From positions 558,001-622,000 of the forward strand of contig QUOL01000004.1 of NCBI GenBank assembly GCA_009761415.1: DNA of 64,000 bases. The letters run 5' to 3'. This document shows, in pieces, positions 1 to 11,685 of this stretch; the stretch's first letter is position 1; each line of letters opens with the position of its first letter. The position numbers and the translations under genes were made by a program. The notes under the pieces were generated by a model. That model was given only the letters and a program-made list of their open reading frames with translations. It did no database searches and had not been told where the DNA came from. The DNA is from Sarcomyxa edulis (Eukaryota > Basidiomycota > Agaricomycetes > Agaricales > Mycenaceae).

Positions 1-586
1 ACCTGAGCTGGAACGTAGGTTAATGATATCAATTCTAGTGTCGACTGGGAGCTAGAACAGTTCAGACTCGAGAAGTTAATCTGTGACAGTCAGTGGTAAA
101 AGTTTGAGTGGAGTCCGAAATAGCGTTCAAGAATCAACGTTCATCGATGGCATCGATCGCGACACGTCACGCGTCACGCGTCACGGTTTGTACCGAGATG
201 GCAATCATGTGACATAGACGCGTTCAAACTCCAGATTCTCTGATCCAAAACCTGGATAGTCGACTCAAACTTAAGAGCATGCCCGAGAGCTTAACTACTT
301 GAAACGAAGCTTCTCTTGGTGACAAGTTGAGTAGAGAGAATCATTCCGTTAAATTGTGAGAACTATAGTCTATCATCCCATACAGATTTTTCGAAAGCCC
401 GTTCCCTTGTTTCTAGCTGCAGATCACCTGGAGAGCAAGAAAAAACACAGACGTCCTAATCCTGCATCTCGAAATCTGATTCTGATTCAGATTCTGATCC
501 TAATGGCGAGTCGCTCATCCATTCAGATTGCCTAGTACAGGGAGGCAGAGTTAGCAAATTTCTATCGGGAGACCAGCTTTCGAAGC
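1..586. other. Intergenic stretch without a visible gene
   Basis: No convincing reading frame is seen here. It holds the 3' flank of the minus-strand F-box-like gene, a short direct repeat of a CGTCACG-type motif around 164-187, and a TCTGATTC-type microrepeat around 474-500. The DNA looks like ordinary unique intergenic sequence. Confidence 0.5.
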
Positions 587-1867
587 CTACTTCAGAACAA
601 GTATATTCCTCGCCTCAGACTCTGCGAACAATCTCTTGATCTTCCTGATATATTTGATCGCTACAAAGACGGTGACCGTCTGTAGATTGGAGAATTGGGG
701 GCCTGAGAGGACATCGTCCAGATCGGACATCGGGGCCTCTTCCCAGTTTGATTGATGCTCGAGATCGACAGATACCAATTTGGATTCCTTCAAATTGGCT
801 AAGGAGGGAAGGAGCCATCCTGCTGATACTACATCGAGCAAGTTGAGGGTGTCGAGCGACGTGTTCAGACTGATGTCAATATTCGCGGGCTCTGTCGGTC
901 ATGCAGACGACGGTAAACAAACGGGAATGGAGGATTGGAAGCGAGACTCACCTTCAGAATCTGTATCTTGTTCCATTTCGTCTCCAGGTATCATATCATA
1001 TTTGACCCATTCAGAACTATGAGACTTCAATTCTAGGTACTGCACAGAAGGGCCGAGCATGTTCAAGAGCAGAGATACCATATGCGTGTCTTCAACTCGT
1101 ATATCATGCAAGGTAAGTCTCGAGATGTGCTTCGGGAGATCATCCGGGTCATGTGAGGTAAACCAGTCCAAGATAAAAGGCGTCGCAACAGCCTCAGTCT
1201 CGAGCCAAACTAAACCCTGAGGTATAAGTAGTTCATGCCAATCACGATCTTCTAGACCGAACTCAGGAACGTCTCGGTCATCGTCTTCGAATAGTCTGAG
1301 CACGAGTGATCGCATTCCAGGCAACGAGGCGACAACATGAGCGACACTGGACAATTCATCTATATTGAGAACACTGAGTTCGAATGCGACGACGCCCTGC
1401 AAGGAAAGAGCGAGACGATATGCAAGATCGACAGAGATACGATTCCGGTAAAAGAGTTGCGCACGTTCGAGGTCGCGGAAACGCAAGGACTCATTGGCGA
1501 ACTGGACAACGAACGCGGACGACCAGTTCGTTTTGTGGTCTTCATTATCGGGAGACATTCTGATATTCGTGAGGTATGGAAGGATAGTGCAGTGTGGAGA
1601 GCTGAGTAACTCCATGAAGGTTGTCGCCTCGTGAGCATTGCGGATCCATGCGATGGTCCAAGATGCCTCCCTGCAAGGCCCGAGCCAAGCCTTGGAGACA
1701 AGACTGAGAGGCCTGAAAAACGCGTTTTCGGGGTCATAATCACCATTCCCTATCCAACGATCGTAACAAAGCTCGAGAGCACGAGTTGAGGACGGATTTT
1801 GGCCCATGGAGACGAGGTATATGAGGGAATCGAGCAAGGTCTGCAAGTCAAGTGTGAGATACTTCAA
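587..1867 (-). CDS. F-box/leucine-rich-repeat-like hypothetical protein
   Basis: A long first block (1867 to about 950) and a second block (about 900 to 587) join through a GTGAGT...CAG intron in the same frame. The product would be about 400 residues. It has the look of the large Agaricomycete F-box-like family: an N-terminal segment with FRPLSLVSKAW, typical of the region after an F-box, then irregular leucine-rich stretches and an acidic linker (DTDSE). No clear F-box helix is seen before it, so the true start may lie in an upstream exon between 1900 and 2000, where a CTCAG/GTAGGC donor and a TTGCAG acceptor are present. The family often serves as SCF ubiquitin-ligase substrate adaptors, but no substrate can be inferred. 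It is divergent from the CHMP7 gene. Confidence 0.6.
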
Positions 1868-2117
1868 TAGCAGGAGGTATGAGCAAGGGTTAAGAGCCTA
1901 CCTGAGCTGAAGAGTCTAAGATGCGGGTGAGGAGTACCACGTAGTGCGAGTTCGAATTGGTGGAGTTGAGGCTGAGTCCGAGTCCGAACGTCGCGATTCT
2001 GTGGCACAAAGGGCATGGAGTCCCTGGACCCCGAATACCAAAGTGACATGGACGCGTTTATGTGACGCTGTAACGACCCACTGCATCCTTTCTTCCTCTC
2101 CTTCCAGGCTTCGTACC

Positions 2118-3698
2118 ATGGCACCACCTACCGACATCCTGACCCTCCCCCCATACACCACAGCATCTACTTCCCGTCTCCTATCCCTCTACTCGGACAT
2201 ATCCCGCCAAAAACGCTCCAACCCTACAGCATACCACTCCGCCGTAGATTGGTGGCGCCGTGTCCTCCAAACCCTCGTCAGTTCCGGTATGCAACAAGAC
2301 GGAGGAGAACCCCCACGGTTGGTGCTGAATGCTGGTCGGGGTCTTGTGGATAAACTCAAGGTGGAAGGAGTGGGTAAGCCGCTTGGGTTGGGTACTGTCA
2401 TCGTGAGTCTTTTTTGTCTTCTATACTGGTACTGGTAGGTAATATCAATAGTCTGATTGATAAACCTAGCAAGACAGAGCTTTGCGATACCCATCCTAAG
2501 GCTCTGATACCACTCTCCCAGTTTCTCAATAACACGCAGTCGATATATGATCCGGGGTGGTTACCCGGGCGTATAGCAGCGTACGTGGTCGGGAAACCTC
2601 TATGGTGGGCCCTCGAACAACTCGGTATAGTCTCGGAGGAAGGCTCGAGTAGTAGTACGGGGAATGAGTGGTGGGGTGATTACGTCTTTGTTCAGCTTGT
2701 GGAAGACGCAGCGGATCGGATACTGGAAGCACAAGACCGTAGTGGGGATGTGCTGTATTCGTTCGAGGGGTTCAAGAAAGCATTTGGCCTTGGAAACGAC
2801 GCGGACGCGAAGGTGGTGGTGAAATTCATGGAGAGGGACAGAAGAGTTGTCGTCGTCGACAAAGATGTGGGTTTTCGTTCAAGCTTGGACTGGTAACGTT
2901 TTCTTACGTTTGTCTCGCAGGTCATCAAATTCGTCGCAGAGAATGCTCCACCAGAAGCTAGACAAATAACGCCTGTCGATCGAGGGATATTGGAACTGAA
3001 GACGGCAGTGCAGAACATGCATGCTCAGGTTGAAGGCATACAACGTAGGATCGACGAGTCAGTATTCCTCCCACCTCCTTTGTCTGTCTCTCTCATATCT
3101 GAGCTTGCGTAGGTCAACTCGGAAAGCTACAGTAGCACTCAAGCAGAACCATAAACCAATAGCGCTAAACCACCTGCGGTCACGAAAGTTACTCGAAGAC
3201 CTGCTTCAGAAACGTTTAGGGTCTCTCGGGGTATTGGAAGGAACACTCATGAGTGTCGAAGCTGCTGCTGGGGACGTCGAAGTGAGTCTTCATATGATTG
3301 TTTTACGTTATATAGTACTGACGGCTTCCTCTCAGATCATGAAGTCGTATACACTCTCGACGACCACGTTGCGTACGATCCTTTCTCACCCCTCTCTTCA
3401 ACGAGACAAGATTGACGAGACTATGGATGCACTCCGGGAGGCTAATGCGGAGGCGAGGGATATCGGCGATACGATTCGGGATGAGAGTAATGTCAACCTG
3501 GAAGTTGGGGACGACGACGAACTCGAAGAGGAGTTGAGGGGGCTGGTTGCGGAAGTGCAGCAGGAGGAAGAGACGAAGAATATCGAGAAGTTGGCGCAAG
3601 CTGGTATGAAGGTACCGAGTGAAAGGCTGCCCGTCGCGGACTTCCAGGAAGACAGTTCTCGACGCGCTACGTCTTCCACTCCTGTTGCTCTCGCATAA
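2118..3698 (+). CDS. CHMP7: CHMP7-type ESCRT-III (Snf7 family) protein
   Basis: The start at 2118 follows a CACC-like context (ACCATGG). Exons are separated by short introns near 2403, 2860, 3059 and 3282. The N-terminal half carries a tryptophan-rich winged-helix-like region (YHSAVDWWRRVLQTLV) characteristic of CHMP7, the part that in animals binds the ER and inner nuclear membrane. The C-terminal half is a basic-to-acidic Snf7 helical domain: ALNHLRSRKLLEDLLQKR, then LREANAEARDIGDTIR and a strongly acidic tail ending near EEETKNIEKL. In known systems CHMP7 recruits ESCRT-III for nuclear envelope sealing and endosomal sorting. The total of about 430 residues fits the family. Assignment rests on the combination of both halves; a plain Snf7/VPS20 protein would lack the N-terminal part. 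Confidence 0.85.
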
Positions 3699-3974
3699 TG
3701 TTCATGGGATGGATACGGACGTACTTACATGGATCTTGGATTTAGAGCATATACCGAGTTCGAGGGCAATATATCCCAACTTTGCATAGTTTGTGCGTCA
3801 CTAGGAAACACTGTCCTATTTCGATGTTACAAATTGAGTACAGTGGATTGGCGTGTATGTCAAAATGGAAAAAGACTACAGTGCGTGTATAATAGAGTAT
3901 GTCGTTTTACAAGGTCGTTATCGTCCGTATTAACCTGATGCTCCCAAAGAAAAGACGTCTTGTAGGCTGAACAT

Positions 3975-4383
3975 TTACATGCCCAGGGCGTTCTTTGCCT
4001 TGCCCATCAAGGACTCCTGTGAGAAGATGAAAAGATCAGCGAATGATGAGATGTATGCGCAGAACAACATACGTCGTTCTGGTTGGAGTTTCCGCTGACG
4101 CTGTCGCCGACGGATTGACCGCCAGACTTCTGGCTCTGTGAATGGGAGGTAAGTATATGCACCCCGAATATAGGTAGGGAATGAACGAACGTTGGGCTGG
4201 AGGGAGCTGGCAATGGAGTCCAACGTTCCCTTGGTGTTGTCGCCCGCCTTCTCGGTGGTAGACTTGGACGAGTCAGGCTAGGAGAAGAGGTCAGAAGATG
4301 CGCATATATGCGGATAAAATGGTACAAACCTTGAGGGCAGCGCCAGCTTTGTCTGTGAAGGATTGACGACCGGTGTCAGACAT
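3975..4383 (-). CDS. HSP12: Small heat-shock / stress protein, HSP12 (HSP9) family
   Basis: Four tiny exons give an 81-residue protein. It starts MSDTGRQSFTDKAGAALK (4383-4330), continues from a P-D-S-S-K-S-T exon, then a SQKSGGQSVGDSVSGN exon, and ends ESLMGKAKNALGM. All three introns have GT/AG borders, the exons join in frame, and the splice sites fall where the HSP12/HSP9 family is conserved. The protein is hydrophilic, Cys-free and rich in Gly, Ser, Lys and Asp. Members are intrinsically unfolded, bind the plasma membrane as amphipathic helices and accumulate under heat, osmotic and stationary-phase stress. A TATA box is present upstream, with a CCCCT/AGGGG stress-element-like motif around 4435. 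Confidence 0.92.
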
Positions 4384-4470
4384 GATGATATGAGTATATG
4401 GGATGGTTGGTTGGTGGTGGTGGTATAAAGTCAAGGGGGATTTGGTCGAAAGAGTCCAAAGAGGTCGGCC

Positions 4471-4477
4471 TTTTATA
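4471..4477 (-). promoter_or_regulatory. TATA box of the HSP12 gene
   Basis: On the minus strand the sequence reads CATATAAAAGG, a consensus TATA box about 90 nt upstream of the HSP12 start codon. An AGGGG/CCCCT motif, like the fungal stress response element, lies between it and the ATG. Both fit a strongly inducible stress gene. This is sequence-based only. Confidence 0.5.
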
Positions 4478-4818
4478 TGGCAGGAGAGGTGGATGTTTGA
4501 CGTAGATCGATGACGACGTGCAATGACCATGACGGGCTTCAAGGTTAATCAGCTGATTCCACCCATCCTCACTCGCAGAAAAGGCGAAAAGGTATCCGAT
4601 ATTCTACTCAAGATTCTACTCAAGTCTATACTCATTCAAACCAAGAAGCGCGCCTTGGAGTCGACTTGGAGCACTTGGAGCATTTGGAGCGAGAACGCGC
4701 GTCGAAACGCGTCCAAAAAAGGTAACTTTTGTTCCCAAACGCGTAGATCACGTGCTTGTGATATGACACGAAGCTCGACATCAGACATCTCCGATTCTCC
4801 TGTTCATCTCCTCCTACC

Positions 4819-6216
4819 ATGGCCCCAATTCGTCTTCGCCATCCAAAAGGTGTATCTACAATCCAAGTCGCTTTTGATCTCGATACTTTCACTGTACAAG
4901 ATCTTCAGCAAGAAATTTTCGCTGTCTCCGAGATCCCACCATCTCTTCAAGATCGTACGCATCGTGAACGAGTGTCACGGTGGTGAATTCTCACTGACAT
5001 TTGTTTGTTCAGTCAAGTCGGGATACCCTCCTCGCTCGCTCACCATTGTACCAGAATTACCACTAGCTAGTCTTGGCCTCAAAACTGGGGAACAGATCAT
5101 CGTTAGTCAGAAACCGGACACCTCTCGTGGAGTCGCACCACCACCGCCATCGTCCTCATCCGCTCATACATCATCTTCTAATCTACGCATCTCTCCTCCT
5201 GTACCGACCCCATTCGCTGCTTCTCGCGTGCAACCAACTGCTCCCGCTCCCGCACGCGCTCTTTCTCCACTCAGTCCTACTTTAGCTCCATCGGCGTCAG
5301 GCCCGGAGCATGTCGAAACGGACGGTGGCTTCCTGATTCACAGAGTGCGTAGCTTACCCTTTCTATTCCGTGTTCGATGCTTTCCTCGCACCGATTACTC
5401 AGCATCCTGATTTCACGATAGGTAGTCCCAGATGACAACTCGTGTTTATTCTCCTCCGTAGCCCTCATATTCGAACAAGACATCAAGAAAGCACAGCAGA
5501 TGCGAAAAAGTAAGTCAACGCTCTCTCCACAACATCTTCCCGGCGCGTATGTACTCACCTCACCTTTCGCCAGTCGTCGCAGCAGCGATCCTCGCATCCC
5601 CCGAAACATACTCAGCGGCCATCCTCGGCTCTCCACCCGAGAAATACACCCAAACAATCCTCAACCCAATGTCCTGGGGTGGCGCCATCGAACTAGGCAT
5701 CCTAGCCGCTCACTATGAAACGGAAATCGACAGCGTAGACGTCGAAACTGGACGAGTTGATCAGTTCACCTATGAAGGTGGCGGCGGCGGTGGCATGCGA
5801 TGTATATTGCTGTACAGTGGTATACATTATGATGCTGTTACGCTTGCTCCGATGTTGGATGCTCCAGCGGAGTGGCATCAGACTGTGTTTCCTATAGTGA
5901 GTCTGATTGCTAGGTCGCGTACTTTTAGCCCTGATTTTGTGTCTGCAGACATCGTCAAGTACAGACTCGGATCCCATCATCCTGGCGGCTAAGAAGCTAG
6001 CCACAGCTTTGCGCGCCAAGAAAGCGTTCACGAATACGTCCACTTTCGATCTCAAATGCGAGGTACGTCTCTCCCTTCCCTTCCTACTAGTGAAAACTTC
6101 GATCTTCCATCCTATGCTCACCGTATATATAGGACTGCGGCCAAGGCCTAAAAGGCGAGAAAGGCGCACGCGCACATGCAGAACAGACTGGGCACGTAAG
6201 GTTTGGAGAATACTAA
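4819..6216 (+). CDS. OTU1: Ubiquitin thioesterase OTU1 (YOD1 family)
   Basis: The start MAPIRLRHPKGVSTIQV at 4819 opens a UBX-like N-terminal domain. The first intron runs from GTACGC to TTCAG near 4955-5012. A Ser/Pro/Ala-rich linker follows, then the OTU protease domain: VVPDDNSCLFSSVALIF holds the catalytic Asp-x-x-x-Cys signature, and YSGIHYDAV holds the catalytic His. The C-terminus is a C2H2 zinc finger (CEDCGQGLKGEKGARAHAEQTGH) ending RFGEY. This order (UBX-like, OTU, zinc finger) is that of yeast Otu1 and human YOD1. These work with Cdc48/p97 to trim K48- and K11-type ubiquitin chains in ER-associated degradation. About 330 residues, as expected. It is divergent from HSP12 with a 435-bp shared upstream gap. 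Confidence 0.93.
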
Positions 6217-6722
6217 TGCAATGCAATGCATGAAACCGTTATCCACTGACATCTCTGTATACGTACTTTACTTACTGAGCTTGTGTATTCATTCTTGATG
6301 TGTCCGTACAGCTTTTCTTGTTGTTGTAGTCTTAGAACTATGACTGTATCACTTCTTTCTTGTCTTGTCTGCTCTGAGGATGAGATTGGAGACCATGGAT
6401 AGGAACATCAAGTCTCGTTGTACAGATTAAGCCCAGACAGATGTTATATATGGTGCTAGGAAAGCGACATTTACAGAACGAATGATCTATAGAACACGTA
6501 CTACACACATCATTGTCATGAAGAAGGAATCAGAACGTCGGTATGAGACACTGACTCGATCAGACAGCACTATTGACGAAGAAATCAGGTTCCAGCTTTA
6601 TTGTCTAAAAGTAAATACGTTGAACATCGAACAAACTAGGTGTGACATACATGGATGGGTATCGTGTTATCGTTGAAGCCATCCCGACTCGCCGGAGTCG
6701 TTTCCTTGAGTAGTACAATCAG
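6217..6722. other. Intergenic gap between convergent genes
   Basis: The OTU1 and DUF6534 genes converge here. Nothing beyond likely 3' untranslated regions is seen; the short frames in the interval show no conserved features. Confidence 0.5.
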
Positions 6723-8166
6723 TCATGACACTTGATCTTCGGGTTCACCACCCACCTTTATAGAATCCTTCACGAATTGTAAACTGACCATGGGTGTCTC
6801 GGCGATAGTGGTACGAAGTTGCTCTCGAGCGTTGAGACTGTAAGTCGACGAGGAATCAATGGGTGCTGTGCAATATAATGACTCGGCAGTCTTACGATGC
6901 TAACAATACATTGACGAAGACTTGGGGAAGAAGCGTCAGCAAGGCTGGCAAGTACAAGCCGTGAATAGGATCACACTTACCTTTTGGCAGAACCTCGTCG
7001 AATGCAATCCATACCACTACGAACGCATTCGTAAGTTGTGTGTCTGTATGCAATTTAAGAACAGACGGACTATTTTTCCTGGTGAGATGAATCTGGACCA
7101 GTCGCTATGTGAGATCCGAGGCCTTACTCGGGAGTGGCTATATCGTGTATAAACTTACCAAGATGGCTGTGATGATAGTCGCTAGACTGGAAATATTCGG
7201 ATCATTGACCCTCAAAAGAGAGAGACGGAAGGAAGTAATTGGTATACGTACCTGAATACAGCACCGTTGGCTGAATGTAAACATCAAGTTAGTCAACGAA
7301 TTGCATGCATGAAAAACGCTAACCAAGCGCCCATACTCGTAACCGCCGTAAGAGCTGAGATGTTCTATGAACAGCATTCAAGTTACGCTATGATGGCCAT
7401 TATGTCCACAAAGATGCTCGGACGTACCCTGGAGAGAGCTGACCACGAGGCTTTCTCAAAAGATAGTACAACGCCGCAGCGGTCAAAAAATCAAGACCAG
7501 CTGCTAGCCCAAAGTTGGCAATGAGCAGCCACCCCCACTGTTTTACAAAGTTGGGACCGTCTTTCATCTGGAAGGCTTCGGCAGTACAGAGAATGTTACC
7601 TGCAGCAGGAAGAGCAGCAAGTCCCCAGAATGATACACAGGCAAGGAGTGACGTTTTTCCCCACAGGACACGGACGCGCGAGGCGAGGTATATCTAGGGT
7701 TATATTCCTGAATTAGTCTGATGCAGTAGGGAGAGCGCCGTATAATTACCCTCACGATGAAGTTAACAAAGCTGGCGAAGAGCATTCCAGCGAATAACGA
7801 ATCTGGTGGTCGTTCGATCGCCGCACGATTTCCGTATTGAGAAACCGTCATGGTGTATAATGCATGTGAGAAGCAGACGATATTCACGAGCTCGAAGAGC
7901 CTGTTATAATCAGTTAGACGGGTGAATATATTAGTACGATGGAGACTACCATATGCCAACAACCTGGCCCGAGGAATATGAGTGTTAGTATTAGGTTATA
8001 CACAAGAGTGTACTTTGAGTCATCGACGCACCAAAAATTTCAACTTTTTTGGATCCTTGGGAAAGCGGATGTAGTAAACGTACATCTGCATCATTTCGAC
8101 CCCGAAGAGGACGGCGGAGACAAGGACGCCGATCTCAACTGCGCCTATGGTATCGAAAACGGTCAT
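6723..8166 (-). CDS. Agaricomycete DUF6534-type multi-span membrane protein
   Basis: Reading the minus strand gives MTVFDTIGAVEIGVLVSAVLFGVEMMQMYVYYIRFPKDPKKLKFL, then hydrophobic blocks including ELVNIVCFSHALYTMTVSQY, FAGMLFASFVNFIVRV, CVSFWGLAALPAAGNI and LLIANFGLAAGLDFLTAAALYYLL. The conserved family ending follows: LPQVFVNVLLAS joined to LNAREQL and a short hydrophilic tail ending EDQVS. Several very short exons (19-30 nt near 7150-7280) are needed. The pattern, including Y-Y-I-R-F-P-x-D after the first span and L-N-A-R near the end, matches the large DUF6534 family of seven-span proteins expanded in mushrooms. Their function is unknown. The start at 8166 is the first in-frame ATG before the first span; a further 5' exon cannot be excluded. 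Confidence 0.8.
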
Positions 8167-8550
8167 TGGACAGACGAGCTGGTGGATGATTAGTAGTTAT
8201 GAAGAAGTACGTCGCGCAAAGAAAGAAGGATTTTTTTGTGTACCAGTGGGCAATACGTGGGTTACGGGAGGCCATGACGAGGAACTACGGATTGACGCTT
8301 GACCTGGAGCTTGTAACGGTGGCACTGGGAAAAGGTAAAATGATGGAGTAGTGATCTGGAATGCATGTGACTTGTCAAACCTGAGGTCCATGGTTGACAG
8401 GAGGTATACACCAAAGGAACTGAGGAGTGAAAGCGATGTTTCAGCTGCGAGACAAGGTACAAGAAAACGAGCCGACGACGACGAAGGGCTGTCAAGCGGA
8501 GATTTTGACAGAGCGATATCTAGAAGTCTATTCTGGAACGACAGCCGTAG
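8167..8550. other. Gap upstream of the DUF6534 gene
   Basis: This lies between the 5' end of the DUF6534 gene and the stop codon of the AP endonuclease gene. It probably holds the promoter of the former and the 3' UTR of the latter. No conserved coding segment is seen. Confidence 0.4.
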
Positions 8551-10078
8551 TTATAAGGGTCCTGAAATCTCCATGACTAACGGACAATGATCCGATGCTC
8601 CATAAATCTCGCTCCTGCAAATGAGGGGCAGGTTGAGTACAGGTCATGATCCGCATTCAATTGTCACTTACCTTATCTCACACATCTTGACACGATCCAT
8701 CATCCTTTCGCTCAGCACGACTGCGATAGATACAATAAGGAATGAATACTAGAAGCTTTCGAAAAAGAGATAGAGCCGTACACATGTCTAGCCTCCACCC
8801 AACCCCTTTAACTCTGCAGTTGAATCGATATGAGAAGTACGTGTAGTGTTTGTCGGTAGGATGTAGATTTCTCCAAACATCCACGAATTTATTTCCGTCC
8901 TCTGGCTCCGTGGGCTGGAGAATCTTCTTGAAGGCGCTGGTCTCGGCTTCAGTGTAACCTGGAGTCTTGTTCCAATTGGTTTTGGGGTTTGCTAGGTCTG
9001 AATGATCCAGAAGAGCAGGTATTGGATAAGAAAGCCGTTGGGCATCGAGAAAGTATCACGTTTACCGATTTCTGTTGGTGCGACATTCAGGTCTCCCATC
9101 CAGATCACCGGTTTCTTTGAGTCCAAATCGCGTATGTAGGACTCGAAATGTACATTCCTTTTTGTTGAAGGATACTCGTTAATGGAGATTGTACATCATG
9201 GGCTAAACAAAACCTCACCATTCTTTTTTCGCATCGAGGGTCTGAGCACCCGCATCACTAAATCAGCACTGACGAGTCCGGGAGTGTTTCTGATAGGCAC
9301 TCACTTTCAGACCCTGCCCTGCGTTGACCACATATGTTCCAATGATATAAAAGCTCTCATACTCGAGCGTAACGATTCGACCTTTGACTAAGGTAGGATC
9401 TGGATGGCCTGGTAAGGTTTTCGTGATCGACAATGGCTTGATTTTCGACAGGATCGCAGTTCCAGCTAGTCAAAAGTCAAAGGGGTCAGAGTGTGTAGCA
9501 TAGTAAACTCTTTGATTCTCACAATATCCCTTCTTGTCAGCGATGGACCAGTATGAATACGGGAAGCGCTCTTTCAAGGCTGGATCGACTGGTTCATTGT
9601 TGACCTAGAACCACGGGTAAGCTAGTTTGACCTGGATTCACACAACAACATACTTTTGTTTCTGTGAGCACGAGAATATCTGGGTCTTCAGCCTCTACGT
9701 AGTATTTGAAACCCTGATCAACGCGGTCAGTCGCGGACTTGAGAACGATAAGAGTCTTGAGACCTTCTTCTGACTAGCTGCTAGGCCACATATGTTCCAA
9801 GTGGCAAGACGTGTAGTCCCTGGTATCCTTGGAGGAAACTTGATATGGATAGGTAGAAGTTTGTTATTTGGTTGTCCATTAGGACTGATGCCGCTGTCTG
9901 TGGCACTGGTGCTTGCAGTAGCAGATTCGGACTCCGCAGTTTTAGGTTTCTTGGGCTCTTCTTCGCGATCTGGTGTTGTGGCTTTGCGTTTAGACGCGCT
10001 GGTACGTTTAGGTGGCATCGATACAGCAGAAGAAAAGGCGCGAATGGAGAGAAAAGATCGACGGACGGAGGCAAGCAT
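8551..10078 (-). CDS. AP endonuclease, exonuclease III family (APE1-like), with candidate mitochondrial presequence
   Basis: Multi-exon gene. The enzyme would cut DNA 5' to abasic sites in base-excision repair, using Mg. Motifs of the exonuclease III fold in order: TRLATWNICGL (WN box), DPDILVLTETK (metal-binding Glu), YSYWSIADKKGYAGTAIL, IGTYVVNAGQGLKTLDAK, WMGDLNVAPTEIDLANPK (catalytic Asp and Asn), YTYFSYRFNCR and, at the end, YGASDHCPLVME (catalytic Asp-His). The N-terminus is a low-complexity Lys/Ser/Thr region (MPPKRTSASKRKATTP) starting at 10018 that resembles a nuclear signal. An in-frame ATG at 10078 adds MLASVRRSFLSIRAFSSAVS, which is Arg/Ser-rich and free of acidic residues like a mitochondrial targeting peptide. 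Two start sites could therefore give nuclear and mitochondrial forms. It lacks the long C-terminal extension of yeast Apn2. Confidence 0.9.
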
Positions 10079-10263
10079 CAAATTTGAAATTACGGTAACG
10101 CGTGAAATGAGGCACGTGGCTCCGATCAATATGAACACTTGGACCTACAGCTTTTCAACTTTCGCTTTGCCCGTTCTCCCTTGTTTCTAATCGCGTCAGC
10201 TATCCATTCGTGCCACTCAAACAAGACAAAGTATTTTATTCCATCTTATACACCATCTCTGCT

Positions 10264-11543
10264 ATGCCCCTCACTCACCGGGGCTTCTCGACATGGATCG
10301 AATCCCAAGGCAAGATTCTACCCGAATACCTCGTCGCAATAGACGAAACTGCTCACCGCGTGTCGTGTTGGATTCCTAGCGAAGAGGGTCAAGTAAGTCG
10401 CGTCTCTTCGTCCTATTCTCAGCTCTAACCCTTGTGGCAAGACCTTTACAGTGTACTGGACAGACCTAGGAGGCAACGTCGACACATGCGCGTTCATCAT
10501 GCTCGATGGCATTCTCGTACCTGGGAGGTTCCTGTATGGATCTGGCACGACATGTAGAGGTGCAATGAGGACAGGTCTCAATACCGAAAGACCTTTCGTG
10601 TTCCAAAGGATACCGGAAACTGGTGAGTGGCAAATCAGTCTCTGCAAGAAAGGTACTGACTCTGCACAGCTGGAAGAGTGGGGTCAACAGCTCAAGGTGT
10701 AAATAAAGACCTTGGGATGATCACCTTGCGTATCAAGCAGGTAACGCGGCTTGGAGAGAGATCAGCAAATGCGGTTCAACAAGTACCTGCTCCTCGCACA
10801 GACCATAGGCCAATTGGGGATATCCGCATTGGGTAAGTCAGCATTGCTCGCCTAGAATAGTGAATTGAACTGACTCCTTCCTCGATTGAAGATTTGGAGA
10901 CGAAAGGAGGGGGTTTGAACAACACGCGCAGACTTGGTCAGTGGCAGCGCCAGGAACACAAGGTGGCCAACCACGGACGTTCGTGACGTTCGTCTTTCGG
11001 TACCGAACTTTGGGTACGTCCGTTCGCTATGCCAGGATCTAAGCAATAGAAGCTGACGTGGATTATGCAGAGTTTCTGGCCTCTCAAGGCATCATATCAG
11101 AGCCAAGAAATGTCTCACCTGCAAGGGCTTCGACTCGACGCGTTGTCAGCGCTCCGTTTCCTTCCTTCCCGTCTCCGCTCCCAACTTCCTCTCCAGTTTC
11201 TCTCCCTCCGCCTTCACCCTCACCTTCCCCGTCTGTGCATTCTACCGCGTCGTCGTCGCGATCACATGACAAGGATAAGAGGAAACAGAAGGAAAAACCA
11301 TACCTACCTGTAGTGAGTCGAAATGCTCGTGCAAAACACCTGACACTAATATTCGAACTCTGTTAGGAATCACATGATCCGAGAAGGAGAAATCCTGCTC
11401 AGACGCGCAGGGCAGTTACTTGGCAACCCTCGGCCGATCCAAGAGCACATCCTGGTGAAGGAGTGATGATGTACAACCCTAGCCACTTGCGTGAGGAAGA
11501 AGAGGAAGAAGAGTATAAAGATCATGAGCCTAGAGGGAAGTGA
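10264..11543 (+). CDS. DUF7918-type hypothetical protein
   Basis: The start at 10264 reads MPLTHRGFSTWIESQGKILPEY. A beta-rich domain of about 200 residues follows with GTTCRGAMRTGLN, RPFVFQ and, after an intron near 10622-10670, LGMITLRIKQV. Next comes GFGDERRGFEQHAQTW, then FVTFVFRYRT, an intron, and FLASQGII. This is the pattern of the DUF7918 family common in mushroom genomes (F-x-x-W-I, R-x-x-E/F-x-F, G-x-I-x-x-x-I). The C-terminal third is Ser/Pro-rich low complexity (SPLPTSSPVSLPPPSPSPSP), then basic and finally acidic (EEEEEE). No enzymatic motif is seen and the role is unknown. It is divergent from the AP endonuclease, with 185 bp between start codons. Confidence 0.75.
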
Positions 11544-11685
11544 GGGTTTGAATCTTGATATAGTGTTTTCGGAACATGTTATGGACGTACTGCTGCTTTG
11601 TTATTTGTTTTGTTTTACTCAGTTGTGTTGTTATGAATATATACAGGAATTGATACCGTTTGTTTTGCTACATTGCTCTGGATCT

